This document shows, piece by piece, positions 17,684-26,537 of a stretch of 64,000 bases of DNA. Made by a program: the position numbers and the translations under genes. This DNA is from Halogeometricum rufum (GTDB taxonomy: Archaea > Halobacteriota > Halobacteria > Halobacteriales > Haloferacaceae). Position 1 is the stretch's first letter, and each line of letters starts with the position of its first letter. Under the pieces are notes generated by a model. The model saw nothing but the letters and a program-made list of their open reading frames with translations. It was not told the origin of the DNA and did not search any database. The stretch lies in contig NZ_FOYT01000005.1 in assembly GCF_900112175.1 (NCBI RefSeq), forward strand, positions 62,001 to 126,000, read 5' to 3'.

Positions 17684-18859
17684 TCAGTTCGCGGTGCTGA
17701 CTATCTTTATCACGTCGCCCTCCTCCAGTTCGTGGCTCTCGGAGATGCGACGGGCGGACCGAGCGTCGACGGCGTGCAGGTAGCCGTCGCCGATGTCCGA
17801 GTGGACGGCGTAGGCGAGGTCCTTCGGCGTCGACCCGCGTTCGAGGAGGAAGGCGTCGGGGAGCATCTCGCCCGCGCCGTCGGTCCACTTCGTCTCGTTC
17901 TGCACCGGGTAGGCCGTCACCATGTCGAGAACGTCGTAGACGGCGGTGTCGATGGCCTCTTGCACGCCCGTCCCGCCGTTTTCCTCGACGACCGTTCGAA
18001 TCTTCTCCAGGCCGTCCGCCTGCGCGTCGGAGACGTCGCCGACGATGTCGAAGTCGCCGTCGCCGGGCAGGTAGTCGACGACGCCCGCCTCCGCGGCGCG
18101 GCGCAGGGCGAGTTCGCCGTCCGCGGTGGCGGCGACGACGGGTTTGTCCGACTCGCGCAGGCGTTCGAGGTTCTCCTCCGGCGCGACGTCCGCCTTGTTC
18201 GCGACGAGGACGATGGGTTTCGTCCGTGCACGCACGTCACGCGCGAGTGCCACCCGGTCCTCGTCGGTCCACTGCTGGGGGTCGTCGGGGTACTCCAGCG
18301 ACCGGAGCGAGGCGGCCACGTCGTACTCCGTCGCGCCGAACCCCGTCAGCATCTCCGCGAGGGCCTCGTCGATGTCGAAGTCCGGCGACCGGGACTTGCG
18401 GACGACGGACTCCCAGTTGCCCTCGATGATGCCCGCGAGCCACTGCTCTAGCTCCTCCTCGACGAAGTCGGCCTCCTCGACGGGGTCGTACGTCCCCACC
18501 TCGACGGGTTCGCCCTCCTCGTTCGTCCCGCCGGAGGCGTCGACGACGGCGAGGATGACGTCCGCGTTCGTGAGGGCGTCGAGGAACTGGTTGCCCAGTC
18601 CCCGGCCCTCGTGGGCGCCGGGGACGAGTCCGGCCACGTCCAGCAACTCAACGCCGACGTAGCGGACGCCCCCCTCGCAGTTGCCGCACCGTTCGTCCCT
18701 GTCGAGGCAGGGGCATCGCGTCCGAGCGTAACTCACGCCGCGGTTCGGGTCGATGGTGGTGAACGGGTAGTTGCCCACGTCCACGTCGGCCATCGTCGCC
18801 GCCCTGTAGAAGGTGGACTTGCCCGCGTTGGGCTTGCCCGCGAGAGCGATAGAGAGCAT
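17684..18859 (-). CDS. Obg-like ATPase (YchF/OLA1 family)
   Basis: 391 residues. G1 loop GKPNAGKST (8-16), G3 DVAGLVPGA, G4 NKAD, and a C-terminal TGS domain (GYLHAVDARSARRISESHELEEGDVIKIVST). Like archaeal members it has a cysteine cluster in the first part (Cys49, 51, 58, 61; CxC...CxxC), a probable zinc site absent in E. coli YchF. The family hydrolyses ATP rather than GTP and associates with ribosomes. Single-gene unit between the DUF7344 gene and the lipoprotein gene; conserved housekeeping. Confidence 0.93.
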   Translation of the reverse strand: MLSIALAGKPNAGKSTFYRAATMADVDVGNYPFTTIDPNRGVSYARTRCPCLDRDERCGNCEGGVRYVGVELLDVAGLVPGAHEGRGLGNQFLDALTNADVILAVVDASGGTNEEGEPVEVGTYDPVEEADFVEEELEQWLAGIIEGNWESVVRKSRSPDFDIDEALAEMLTGFGATEYDVAASLRSLEYPDDPQQWTDEDRVALARDVRARTKPIVLVANKADVAPEENLERLRESDKPVVAATADGELALRRAAEAGVVDYLPGDGDFDIVGDVSDAQADGLEKIRTVVEENGGTGVQEAIDTAVYDVLDMVTAYPVQNETKWTDGAGEMLPDAFLLERGSTPKDLAYAVHSDIGDGYLHAVDARSARRISESHELEEGDVIKIVSTAN

Positions 18860-18951
18860 GGTCGAAAGAGGACCGACTGCCGGAACATCCTTTCGGTCGA
18901 AACAGGTGGCGGACCGGGCGGGAGTTCGGTCGCCGAAGAGCGCGGTGGACG

Positions 18952-19860
18952 CTACTGGTGCGGGAGCCAGCGCTCTCGGTAGCGGTACGCCACGCCGCCG
19001 ACGAGGGCGACGGGGAGGACGAACGCGAGGACGTACGGGAGAGCGTACGCGACGCCGACGACGAGGGCGCGGGCGACGACGACGACGCCGTCGACGGACT
19101 GCAGGAACGCCGAGAGGACGGGCGTGTCGTACCAGCGGTCGGGGGCGACCCGGTTCGGCGTCGGCCGGGGTTCGCGCAGTTCGACCGTCAGCGTGGAGTA
19201 GGCGACGCGGTCCTCCAGGGACTGTTTCTGCGCCTCCAGACGCTCGATCTCGCCCTGCACGCCGGAGAGTTCGCGCTGGACGGCCAGCACGTCCTCCGTG
19301 GTGTTCGCCTGTTCGTACAGGTCACGGAGTTGGTCGCGTTGCGCGCGGAGGTTCTCCAGTCGCGCTTCGAGGTCCACGAGGCGGTCGGTGACGTCCTCGG
19401 TGTTCGTCTGGACGACTTCCACGTCGCCCTCGGCCTTCGCGTCCTCGACGAGGGCGTCGAAGTCTTCGGCGGGGACGCGCAGGACGAGTCGGCCCGTCGT
19501 GTACGTCTCGTTGCCGACGCCGTGACGCTCCTGCGTCGTGTCGGAGACGAACCCGCCGTAGCCCGCGACGGCCGCGGTCAGGTTCGCCTTCGACCGCTGG
19601 AAGTCGTCGACTTCGACGCGGACGGTGCCGGTCTTGATGAGCGCGCGGTTCTGGACGTTCGCCTGCACGGAAGCGTCGCCGCCGGACCCGCCGGACCCCC
19701 CCGAGGACGTCGCCTCGGGCGCGGCGGTGGCCGACACGGCCGCGCCGCCGTCTGCCCGTTCCATATCGGCGCTGCCGCCGGCGTTCCCCGCACCGTTGCA
19801 CCCGGCGAGGGCGACGAGTGCGACCACGGCGACGAGGAGGAGCGTTCGTCTCTGTGACAT
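18952..19860 (-). CDS. DUF4349 lipoprotein
   Basis: 302 residues. Signal peptide with lipobox LAGC (about residue 17-20) anchors it to the outer face of the membrane. A low-complexity linker follows, then the DUF4349 domain (RNALIKTGTVRVEVDDFQR...FVSDTTQERHG). A coiled coil runs around 155-215 (VDLEARLENLRAQRDQLRDLYEQ). The protein ends in a C-terminal transmembrane helix with positive residues after it (YRYRERWLPHQ). So it is anchored at both ends with a surface coiled coil between. Role unknown; related proteins occur widely in bacteria and archaea. Confidence 0.88.
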   Translation of the reverse strand: MSQRRTLLLVAVVALVALAGCNGAGNAGGSADMERADGGAAVSATAAPEATSSGGSGGSGGDASVQANVQNRALIKTGTVRVEVDDFQRSKANLTAAVAGYGGFVSDTTQERHGVGNETYTTGRLVLRVPAEDFDALVEDAKAEGDVEVVQTNTEDVTDRLVDLEARLENLRAQRDQLRDLYEQANTTEDVLAVQRELSGVQGEIERLEAQKQSLEDRVAYSTLTVELREPRPTPNRVAPDRWYDTPVLSAFLQSVDGVVVVARALVVGVAYALPYVLAFVLPVALVGGVAYRYRERWLPHQ

Positions 19861-19994
19861 TCTGTCGAAGCGTACGGCGACCCGTCAAAAAGAGTTGCCG
19901 TAGGGACAAGTGACCGTTTGAGCTTAGCTCGGGTCGGGAGACGACGACACGGCCTGTGGTCTCGCCGTGTCGGGAAACGACGACGCGGCCCGCC

Positions 19995-20870
19995 TCACTC
20001 CGCGTCGCGGGACACGTCGGCGCGGACGATGCGCATGTCGCCCTTCGCCCGCATCGTCCCGTCGACGGCGGCGTTCTCGTGGAGTTCGAGTTCCGAACAG
20101 GAGACGTCGCCGAGGATGCGCGCGTCGCCCTCGATGGTGACGGTGCCGTTCCGCGTCGTCACGTCGCCGTGGATTCTGGTGCCGGGGCCGACGGTGATGT
20201 CGCCGCGGGCGCGGAGACTGCCGAAGATGTTGTTGTCCTCGCCGACGGTGATGGACTCCGCGCGCAGGTTGCCGTGCAGGCGGCAGTCGTCGCCGACGTG
20301 GGCGGGGGTCGACGCCCGCCACGCGTCGTCGGAGACGGTCGACCCGCGCGGGACGACGAGTGGGTCAATCTCGCTGTCGCCCGTCAGCGACTCCGCGAGT
20401 TCGTCGGCCGCCTCGTTCTCGCCCAGTCGGAGCAGTTGCGAGAGGACGATGAAGTAGAAGACGAGCGTCGGCACCGGGTTCCGGATGACGATCCATCCGC
20501 TGGCCTCGAACCCCTCCTCGATGTCCACGTCGTCGCCGATGTCCAGGTCGCCCGAGACCATCAGGCGGCCGCCGACGTGGACGCGTTCGCCGAGGTACGC
20601 GTCCTGTCCGACGAGGACGTTGCCGGCCACGTCGCACCAGACGTCGAGGCGGCAGTCGCCCTCGGCCTCGATGTCGCCGCCGAACTGGACGCGTTCGCCG
20701 GCGAAGACGTTCCGGCCGCGGACCCCGAACTCGACGGTGCTCTGTCCCCCGACGATGACGTCGCCGTCGGTCACCAAATCGTGCTCTTCGACGGTGGTTC
20801 CGTCCGGAATTTCGAGCGCGTCGAGCGGGTCCGAGCCGAGTGACACACTCCCCTGTGATGCGTCCTCCAT
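19995..20870 (-). CDS. bactofilin-like polymer-forming protein
   Basis: 291 residues from the ATG at 20870. Two right-handed beta-helix blocks read as repeated hydrophobic/Gly steps: DGDVIVGGQSTVEFGVRGRN...RVQFGGDIEAEGD and later GDDCRLHGNLRAESITVGEDNNIFGSLRARGD. This is the polymer-forming (bactofilin/DUF583) pattern. Between them is a hydrophobic stretch TLVFYFIVLSQLL that could embed in or touch the membrane. Haloarchaeal bactofilins named halofilins have been linked to cell shape; equating this gene with one is my inference. It is divergent from the DUF5800 gene (75 bp). Confidence 0.85.
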   Translation of the reverse strand: MEDASQGSVSLGSDPLDALEIPDGTTVEEHDLVTDGDVIVGGQSTVEFGVRGRNVFAGERVQFGGDIEAEGDCRLDVWCDVAGNVLVGQDAYLGERVHVGGRLMVSGDLDIGDDVDIEEGFEASGWIVIRNPVPTLVFYFIVLSQLLRLGENEAADELAESLTGDSEIDPLVVPRGSTVSDDAWRASTPAHVGDDCRLHGNLRAESITVGEDNNIFGSLRARGDITVGPGTRIHGDVTTRNGTVTIEGDARILGDVSCSELELHENAAVDGTMRAKGDMRIVRADVSRDAE

Positions 20871-20945
20871 TATAAGCACCTCGCAAGACAGGCGTCTGAC
20901 GCGACGGACGGCGCGTTTTTGTACCTCGCCGGACTATCCGTCCTC

Positions 20946-21146
20946 ATGACTGTTCTGTCGGTCGACGACAAGGGCGTGGACGTCGAGTACGAGGGGACCG
21001 AGTTCCGCCTGGAGAAGTCGCTCATCGAGGACGCGACGGGGAAGTCCTACCCCGACGTGACGGACCACGAGGTGCTGAAGATAGTCGAGAAAAACCCCGC
21101 GCTCAGCGGCGAACCGCGTCGCATCGGCGACATCATACGCGCTTGA
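20946..21146 (+). CDS. small DUF5800-type haloarchaeal protein
   Basis: 66 residues: VDDKGVDVEYEGTEFRLEKSLIEDATG then TDHEVLKIVEKNPALSGEPRRIGDII. This matches a small protein family I know from haloarchaeal genomes under the name DUF5800. It is mixed beta then helix with no cysteine or metal site. The start is the only ATG in frame near the promoter. It is divergent from the bactofilin gene, with only 75 bp for both promoters. Function unknown. Confidence 0.85.
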   Translation: MTVLSVDDKGVDVEYEGTEFRLEKSLIEDATGKSYPDVTDHEVLKIVEKNPALSGEPRRIGDIIRA

Positions 21147-21233
21147 ACCGCGCCGCCGACGCCGCCCGAACCCACCCGCCGTCCGCCGAGGCCGCACCGG
21201 CGGCGAGACGACGGGCGCGCCGCGGACGGCGAC

Positions 21234-22370
21234 TCACGCCCGGACGTAGATTGCGGTATCGGGGAAGAACTCCGCCCACGCGAACCAGAACATCGGCGAC
21301 CGGTCGTTCGCCCGCGTCAGCGTCGTTCCCGCGTGCGGGCCGTCCGTCGCGCGGCCGGTGAGGAGGTTCCACCGCGACCCGCCGGCCGCGAGCACGTCGG
21401 TTCCCGACTCGCGGTCGAACGAGAGCGCCGACCCGTCGACTCGGCGGTCGTAGGCGACCAGCGTCCCGCCCGTCGTCGCGGCGACGACGACGGGGAGTCC
21501 GCCCACGTCGTCGGTGACGAGGGGCGTCTCGGAGACTGCCGAGAGCGGGTAGGCCACCGCCTCGCCGCCGTGGGCGACGCCGAGGACGCGCGTCTTGGGG
21601 TGGAGTCGGTCGTCGACGTCGTCGTTGTAGCCGATTCCGATCCGCGAGGAGGCGTCGTAACCACGGTACGGGTCGCGGTCGTAGTCGCGGGTCACCCGGC
21701 CGGTGACGGTGTCGGAGAGGGGCGGAGGGAGGAGCACCGACGTGTCGGGGTGGGACGCGCGCCACTCCCCCCACGAGGTGGTCGTCGCCGGGAGGAGGTC
21801 CAGTTCCGTCCCCGTGAGAGGGCCGCGGATGGCCGTCGCCAGCACCTGACTCCACAGCGAGTCGGACTCGCGGTCGTACATCACGAGGTCGGAGTGCCAG
21901 AGGTAGCCCGAGACGCCGAACGTCCGCGTGTCGCCCGCGACGACCCGTTCGGCGACGACGGCGCTCCCGCAGAGCGGACAGTAGGTGACGAGAATCGGCC
22001 GGTCGAACGCGTCGTTGACGATTTCGTGCCAGTTCAGGACCGCGAGCGGGTACGCCCGTGCCTCGCCGCCGAGTTCGACGCCGACGACGGGTTCGACGTC
22101 GTCGAGCGTCGCGTCCACGTCCGACCAGTCGGAACCGAACTCCGGGTCGACGATGGCCGGGATACCGTCCTGCCGCGCGCCCCGGTTCAGTTCGTCCTCC
22201 GACACCGGCAGCGAGACGTTGCCGAACGCGACGGGGTTCACGTCGCCGTCCGCGTCGGTGGTTTCGAACCCGTCGGTGGGTGCGGACGCCCCGCCGGACG
22301 TGCCGAGACAGCCCGCGACGCCGACGCTGGCGGTCGTTCCGAGCGCTGCGACGAAACGGCGACGATTCAT
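21234..22370 (-). CDS. DUF3179 Tat lipoprotein
   Basis: 378 residues from the ATG at 22370. The start MNRRRFVAALGTTASVGVAGC is a textbook haloarchaeal Tat signal with lipobox, so the folded protein would be exported and lipid-anchored. The DUF3179 core follows: GVELGGEARAYPLAVLNWHEIVND, then VTYCPLCGSAV (a CxxC-like pair), SGYLWHSDLVMYDR and DSLWSQV. These paired motifs recur near the C-terminus in half-repeat form (GVAHGGEAVAYPLSAVS). The biochemical activity of DUF3179 proteins is not known to me; the CPLC thiols and conserved His suggest metal or redox chemistry. Confidence 0.88.
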   Translation of the reverse strand: MNRRRFVAALGTTASVGVAGCLGTSGGASAPTDGFETTDADGDVNPVAFGNVSLPVSEDELNRGARQDGIPAIVDPEFGSDWSDVDATLDDVEPVVGVELGGEARAYPLAVLNWHEIVNDAFDRPILVTYCPLCGSAVVAERVVAGDTRTFGVSGYLWHSDLVMYDRESDSLWSQVLATAIRGPLTGTELDLLPATTTSWGEWRASHPDTSVLLPPPLSDTVTGRVTRDYDRDPYRGYDASSRIGIGYNDDVDDRLHPKTRVLGVAHGGEAVAYPLSAVSETPLVTDDVGGLPVVVAATTGGTLVAYDRRVDGSALSFDRESGTDVLAAGGSRWNLLTGRATDGPHAGTTLTRANDRSPMFWFAWAEFFPDTAIYVRA

Positions 22371-22482
22371 GCCAGAGACTGGCACGCCACGACGTATGAG
22401 GATACGGGGGTCGGGTGAGGCGAGGGCACAGCCGGTTCTCGCGGGAAAATCGTCGGCGTCGGCGGAGAGACCGGTCCTCCGG

Positions 22483-23169
22483 TCAGCGAAGGCGCTCTTC
22501 CAGACAGACCGTCACGATGGAGGCGGCTATCTCCGCGCCGCCGCGGAACGGGTCGAGTTTGGTCTCGCCCGCGCGTTCGCGGTAGGGAATCGGAACTTCG
22601 GTGATCCGATAGTCGCGCATCAGGGGGCGGACGAGGAGTTCGGCCGAGAGGCCGGTGTTCTCCGTCCACTCGATGTCGTGCAGGAGTTCGCGGCGGTACG
22701 CGCGCATGCCCGTGGTGGTGTCGTGGACGCGGCGACCCATCAGGAGCGACGCGAGGAGGGCGAACGCGGCGTTGCCGTAGCGGTTCAGCGTCGGCATCGC
22801 CGCCGCCCCGGGCGAGATTCGGTCGCCCGAGACCACGTCGTACCCCTCGTTGATTCGTTCGAGGAACTCCGGCAGCATCTCCATCGGGTAGGTGTCGTCG
22901 CAGTCGGTGGTGACGACGACGGGGCGGTCCGGCGTCAACACCGCCTCGCGGACGGCGACGCCGTAGCCCTGCGGTTCCTGCTCGATGACCGTCGCGCCCA
23001 TCTTCCGCGCGATTTCCGGCGTCCGGTCGTCGGAACCGTCGACGCAGACGACTTCGGCCCGGCCGTCCGTGACCCGGTCGATGTCGGCCAGCACCGGGCC
23101 GATGGCCTGTTCCTCGTTGTACGTCCCCATGACGACTGCCACGTCGTCGAAAGTGAACTGCTCGGTCAC
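22483..23169 (-). CDS. GT2 glycosyltransferase (dolichyl-phosphate-sugar synthase-like)
   Basis: 228 residues from a GTG at 23169. GT-A fold: VVMGTYNEEQAIGPVL, nucleotide-sugar site GSDDRTPEIA, metal motif TDCDDTYPMEMLP (DxD form), acceptor-side SGDRISPG and DTTTGMRAYRRE, and a closing VPIPYRERAGETKLDPF. The wording is that of dolichyl-phosphate mannose/glucose synthases used in archaeal protein N-glycosylation. It lacks the C-terminal transmembrane helices some relatives have and would act at the membrane's inner face. Which lipid-linked sugar it makes is unknown. Confidence 0.88.
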   Translation of the reverse strand: MTEQFTFDDVAVVMGTYNEEQAIGPVLADIDRVTDGRAEVVCVDGSDDRTPEIARKMGATVIEQEPQGYGVAVREAVLTPDRPVVVTTDCDDTYPMEMLPEFLERINEGYDVVSGDRISPGAAAMPTLNRYGNAAFALLASLLMGRRVHDTTTGMRAYRRELLHDIEWTENTGLSAELLVRPLMRDYRITEVPIPYRERAGETKLDPFRGGAEIAASIVTVCLEERLR

Positions 23170-23218
23170 AGTCGGGATTTCGTGGCCGCCTATTTGAGAG
23201 TTAGGTTCGCCAAAAAGT

Positions 23219-23545
23219 CTAGCTCAGGCCGCGGTCGTCCGGACGCTCTTCGAGTTCCGCCGCGCGGTCGATGAGGTAGTCCATGAGGCGCTTGGCGGAG
23301 TCTTCGACCGTCTTCAGGTCGTCGTCGGACCGGCCGCTCACCCGAACCGAGAGTTGGTAGAGACCGAGTTCGACGTTCGGCACGGTGTCGTCGTAGCCGT
23401 TGTTCAGGTCGGCTTCCGCCTCGTCCTCGCCGTCGACGGGTTCTGTGTCGGCGTCCGCGTCCGCGTCGGCCGCGGGGGCCTTCTCGCCCGTCTCGGACTC
23501 CCCGTCGGGGTCGACTACCTCGTCGGCGTCCGCGTCGTCGGTCAT
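23219..23545 (-). CDS. small acidic haloarchaeal protein, N-terminal disordered
   Basis: 108 residues. The first half is an Asp/Ala/Glu run (ADADADADTEPVDGEDEAE), typical of disordered halophile tails. The second half looks folded: NVELGLYQLSVRVSGRSDDDLKTVEDSAKRLMDYLIDRAAELEE, a beta strand pair plus a helix. It is 49 bp from the glycosyltransferase stop codon side and 53 bp from the exonuclease gene, all on the minus strand, so the three may be co-transcribed. Function not recognised. Confidence 0.7.
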   Translation of the reverse strand: MTDDADADEVVDPDGESETGEKAPAADADADADTEPVDGEDEAEADLNNGYDDTVPNVELGLYQLSVRVSGRSDDDLKTVEDSAKRLMDYLIDRAAELEERPDDRGLS

Positions 23546-23598
23546 GTCCGCCGCCTATCGCGGACGGTACAAAAGAGTCTCGCCTCCCGTTCGGCGCG

Positions 23599-24393
23599 TC
23601 ACTCCTCCGAGACGGACCCGGCGGGTCGGTCCGCCGCCCCGTCCACGAACTGACCCAGCGAGTCCTCGTGGAGCGACTCGACGACCACGTCCATCAGGTT
23701 CGACAGGTTGGCCGTGTCGTCGCGGTTGTACGAGACGAGGGTGTCGAGGGCGTCCTCGTCGCCGTCGCGTTCGTACCGGTGCCACAGGCGGACCGCGTCG
23801 CGGCCCGAGAGGTCCGGTCGGTCGCGGTCGATGCCGACCGCTCGCTCGATGGCTTTCAGCCCGCCCGTCAGGTCGAGACGGCGGCAGGGGTACATCAGGT
23901 CGACGTGGGGGGCGTCGACGGAGACGTCGAAGTTGTCTTCCAAAAAGGGAACGTCGAAGCGCTTGCCGTTGAACGACGCGACGAGAGCGGCGTCGGCGAA
24001 CTGTTCGCGGAGGGCCTCCGCGGTCAGGTCGTGACCGCGGACGAGCGTCGTCGTCTCGCCGCCCTGGTGGAACGACACGGTGGTGACGTCGTTTCGCGCG
24101 GCGTCGAGTCCGGTCGTCTCGATGTCGAAGAAACAGGTCTCCTCGCGGAAGTTCTCGTAGAGTCGCCAGCGCTCTCCGGAGGGGAACACCTCGCCGAAGT
24201 AGCCGGCGTCGCCGTCGTCGAGTCGTTCGAGGGCGTCGGCGACGAACGTCTCGATACGCTGCCCCGTCGTCTCGCCGACGGGGGCGGCCGAGGGGTCGAA
24301 CGCGTCCCACGTGAGGACGCCCGCCTCCCACAGGGACCGTTCCGTCCGTTCGCCCACGCCGCGGACGGGGATGAAGCTGTTCTCGATGCGCAT
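23599..24393 (-). CDS. RNase H-fold 3'-5' exonuclease-like protein
   Basis: 264 residues from the ATG at 24393. An N-terminal helix-hairpin-helix-like segment (PVRGVGERTERSLWEAGV) is followed by the DEDD-type core: CFFDIETTGLD (DxE), ASFNGKRFDVPF (second motif), and SYNRDDTANL (closing Asp). This is the YprB/RNase_H_2 layout and predicts a DNA- or RNA-specific exonuclease. The HhH part should bind nucleic acid. No partner helicase is next door; the adjacent divergent gene is an HMCES-type DNA protein (112 bp apart), which suggests a DNA-maintenance pairing. Confidence 0.85.
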   Translation of the reverse strand: MRIENSFIPVRGVGERTERSLWEAGVLTWDAFDPSAAPVGETTGQRIETFVADALERLDDGDAGYFGEVFPSGERWRLYENFREETCFFDIETTGLDAARNDVTTVSFHQGGETTTLVRGHDLTAEALREQFADAALVASFNGKRFDVPFLEDNFDVSVDAPHVDLMYPCRRLDLTGGLKAIERAVGIDRDRPDLSGRDAVRLWHRYERDGDEDALDTLVSYNRDDTANLSNLMDVVVESLHEDSLGQFVDGAADRPAGSVSEE

Positions 24394-24505
24394 GTAGCGG
24401 AGGGAGGTACGCCGACGCCTAAAGCCTTCGAGTGCGCGTCCCCCGAGACTGGACGACGGACGCGCGTGCCGCAGCGTTTTGTCCACGGCACGCCTACCGA
24501 CCGGC

Positions 24506-25213
24506 ATGTGTGGCCGGTACAGTCTGTTCACCCCGCGCGAGGAACTCGAAGAGCGGTTCGACGCGACGTTCGAGACGTCGCCGGAACCGCGGTACAACTG
24601 CGCGCCCGGGCAGCGACTCCCGGTCGTGACGAACGACGACCCGGGGGCGTTTCGGTCCCTCAAGTGGGGGCTCGTCCCCCCGTGGGCGGACGACCGGAAA
24701 GTCGGGAGCAACCTCATCAACGCGCGTGCGGAGACGGTGCGGGAGAAGCCGAGTTTCCGCGAGGCGTTCGAGCGTCGCCGGTGTCTCGTGCCCGCCGACG
24801 GGTTCTACGAGTGGGTCCAGACCGAGGGCGGTAAGCAACCCTACCGCGTCGCGTTCGAGGACGACCGCCCGTTCGCGATGGCCGGCCTGTGGGAGCGGTG
24901 GAAGCCGCCGCAGACGCAGACCGGACTCGGTGACTTCGCGGGCGGCGGGGCGGCCGACGCGGAGGCGGAGACGCTGGAGACGTTCACCGTCGTCACGGCC
25001 GAACCGAACGAACTCGTCTCCGACTTGCACGGCCGGATGTCCGTCATCCTCGCGCCGGACGAGGAGGAGACGTGGCTTCACGGCGACGGCGACGACGCCG
25101 CGGCACTCCTCGACACGTACCCCGACGACGAGATGCGCGCGTACCCCGTCTCGACGCGCGTCAACAGTCCCGCGAACGACGATTCGAGCGTCGTCGAACC
25201 CGTGGAACGCTGA
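24506..25213 (+). CDS. HMCES/YedK-type abasic-site DNA-protein crosslink protein
   Basis: 235 residues from the ATG at 24506. Cys2, right after the initiator Met (MCGRYSLF), is the nucleophile. The other active-site residues are visible: Asn in NARAET, Glu in GFYEW and His in LHGRMSVIL. The family (SRAP, SOS response-associated peptidase) traps abasic sites in single-stranded DNA as a covalent thiazolidine. Full length and intact. A mid-protein acidic/Ala loop (GGGAADAEAETLE) is an insertion common in halophiles. The start codon is fixed because Cys2 has to follow it. Confidence 0.93.
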   Translation: MCGRYSLFTPREELEERFDATFETSPEPRYNCAPGQRLPVVTNDDPGAFRSLKWGLVPPWADDRKVGSNLINARAETVREKPSFREAFERRRCLVPADGFYEWVQTEGGKQPYRVAFEDDRPFAMAGLWERWKPPQTQTGLGDFAGGGAADAEAETLETFTVVTAEPNELVSDLHGRMSVILAPDEEETWLHGDGDDAAALLDTYPDDEMRAYPVSTRVNSPANDDSSVVEPVER

Positions 25214-26529
25214 ACCCGCGGAGGTGCGCTCTCCCACTCGTGTCGCCTTCGAGAGGACGGATTTTGGAACGTATTGTGTATAGCGGCATGTAGTTTAGAA
25301 GTCCGCTCGCGGACACGGACGCATGTCGTGTGGTAGCATTTCAGATTTCGCTGCTCTCGGCCACCGTTCCATATCACAGGACGTGATTTACGGAGCGAGA
25401 CGCCGGAGAGTCGGAAGCAGGTGGCGTCGCAGTCGCTTGCGGAGATACCGGCGGCGAGAGTGAGCTTCATCGTGAGTCTCGAACGACGTGATACCGACCC
25501 CGAGGCACGACCGAAGCAGTACGACGAACCGAGGTGGAGAAGACGCGAGGACCGGCCGTCGCCACTGAGGGGCGGGTGCGAGTGAACGCGACGCTGACGC
25601 CGCAAAGAGGCGAGGCCACCGACGGCTGAAGATGCACGCAGAGACGAACTCGCCGAAGAGCGCTCAACGAGGACGCCCGAAGCACGGGAATTCGCAGTCG
25701 CGTGTCCTCCTACCCGCCGGCGCTGTCGTCGTCCTCGTGTTCGCTGTTAGGTCCGCGCATCGCGCAACCCTCATCCCGGTGGAGTCGACCCGTCCGAACG
25801 CACGCCGAACGACGACGGTCGACGACGACACGGTGGTCGATTCGGTCCGTTCCGGAAATCGACACAGAACGAACACTGCCCCCGTATCGTCGCAGGCGTG
25901 CATCGGCCACTTGGAACGAGCCCCCGTTCGACGGTCCGCCGTCACGTCGACCGAAGCGCGAGCGACTTCACGACCGTCTGTCACGGTGATGCTGTCGCTT
26001 CGGTCACGGCGGTGACAACGATGTCGACCGTCGGTCGCTCGACACCCGGAAACCGGTCACTGCATCTCGACCGACCACCCACTCACGAAGATGACGAGAA
26101 CGGGAGAGACTCTGTCCGTCCCCCGGCAACAGATTCCGAGTTGCGGCAACGAATGCTGGTTTCTGGAGAGGTGTTTCGGCGACGCAACCCCTGGGGTAGA
26201 CAGGGTGAACAGGCGCTCCATTTCATATAATTACACGGGAACGAACTCTGTATCATATTTCGTTGGCGACCGCAAAAATATCAACTACATATTACTTTTC
26301 TGGTAGGATCGTCGTCTTTCAGGACATTCTCCGACGAGAACCCGAAGACCAGCCGGGATGGAGAGGTAGAAAAGTTATTTGTGTGTGTGCTAAGTAAAGG
26401 ACCACGAGGGAGTCATAGATACAGATAAAGTAAAAAAATTCACCAGTTCAGAGCAATATAAGTAGGGTTATGCTGAATAGTGATGTGTTCCGATGAGCGA
26501 TCGAGAGAATCGAGAGAGACTCCAAAAGA
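25214..26529. other. 1.3-kb stretch without a convincing gene; compositional boundary
   Basis: Several open frames cross this region (the longest about 175 codons on the minus strand and 127 on the plus), but none has the acidic composition, codon bias or recognisable motif of a haloarchaeal protein. From about 26200 the DNA becomes clearly AT-rich and remains so into the HNH gene. A perfect inverted repeat GTCCGC-TC-GCGGAC is at 25301-25314. I read the stretch as degraded accessory DNA or long regulatory sequence; no transposase remnant was recognised. Confidence 0.5.
26456..26465 (+). promoter_or_regulatory. TATA-like element before the HNH gene
   Basis: AATATAAGTA, placing a start site near 26485-26490, just before a 14-codon open frame at 26493 and about 40 bp before the HNH ATG. 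Confidence 0.45.
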
Positions 26530-26537
26530 ATGAGTAG
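26493..26537 (+). other. 14-codon upstream open frame overlapping the HNH start
   Basis: ATG at 26493, then 14 codons (MSDRENRERLQKNE) and TAG at 26535-26537, overlapping the HNH start ATG (26530) in another frame. If the TATA element at 26456 is used, this is the first start codon on the mRNA. Could couple or limit HNH translation, or be chance. Confidence 0.3.

Noticed and set aside
22483-23169. Naming the glycosyltransferase AglJ or AglD
   Set aside because: The GT2 core is clear, but the sequence does not fix the sugar or acceptor, and the membrane helices of some Agl proteins are absent.
25078-26015. Several open frames in the gene-poor stretch (e.g. 25632-26015 plus, 25664-25984 minus)
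   Set aside because: Arg/Ser/Thr-rich reading on both strands, no acidic bias, no homologous motif, overlapping each other.
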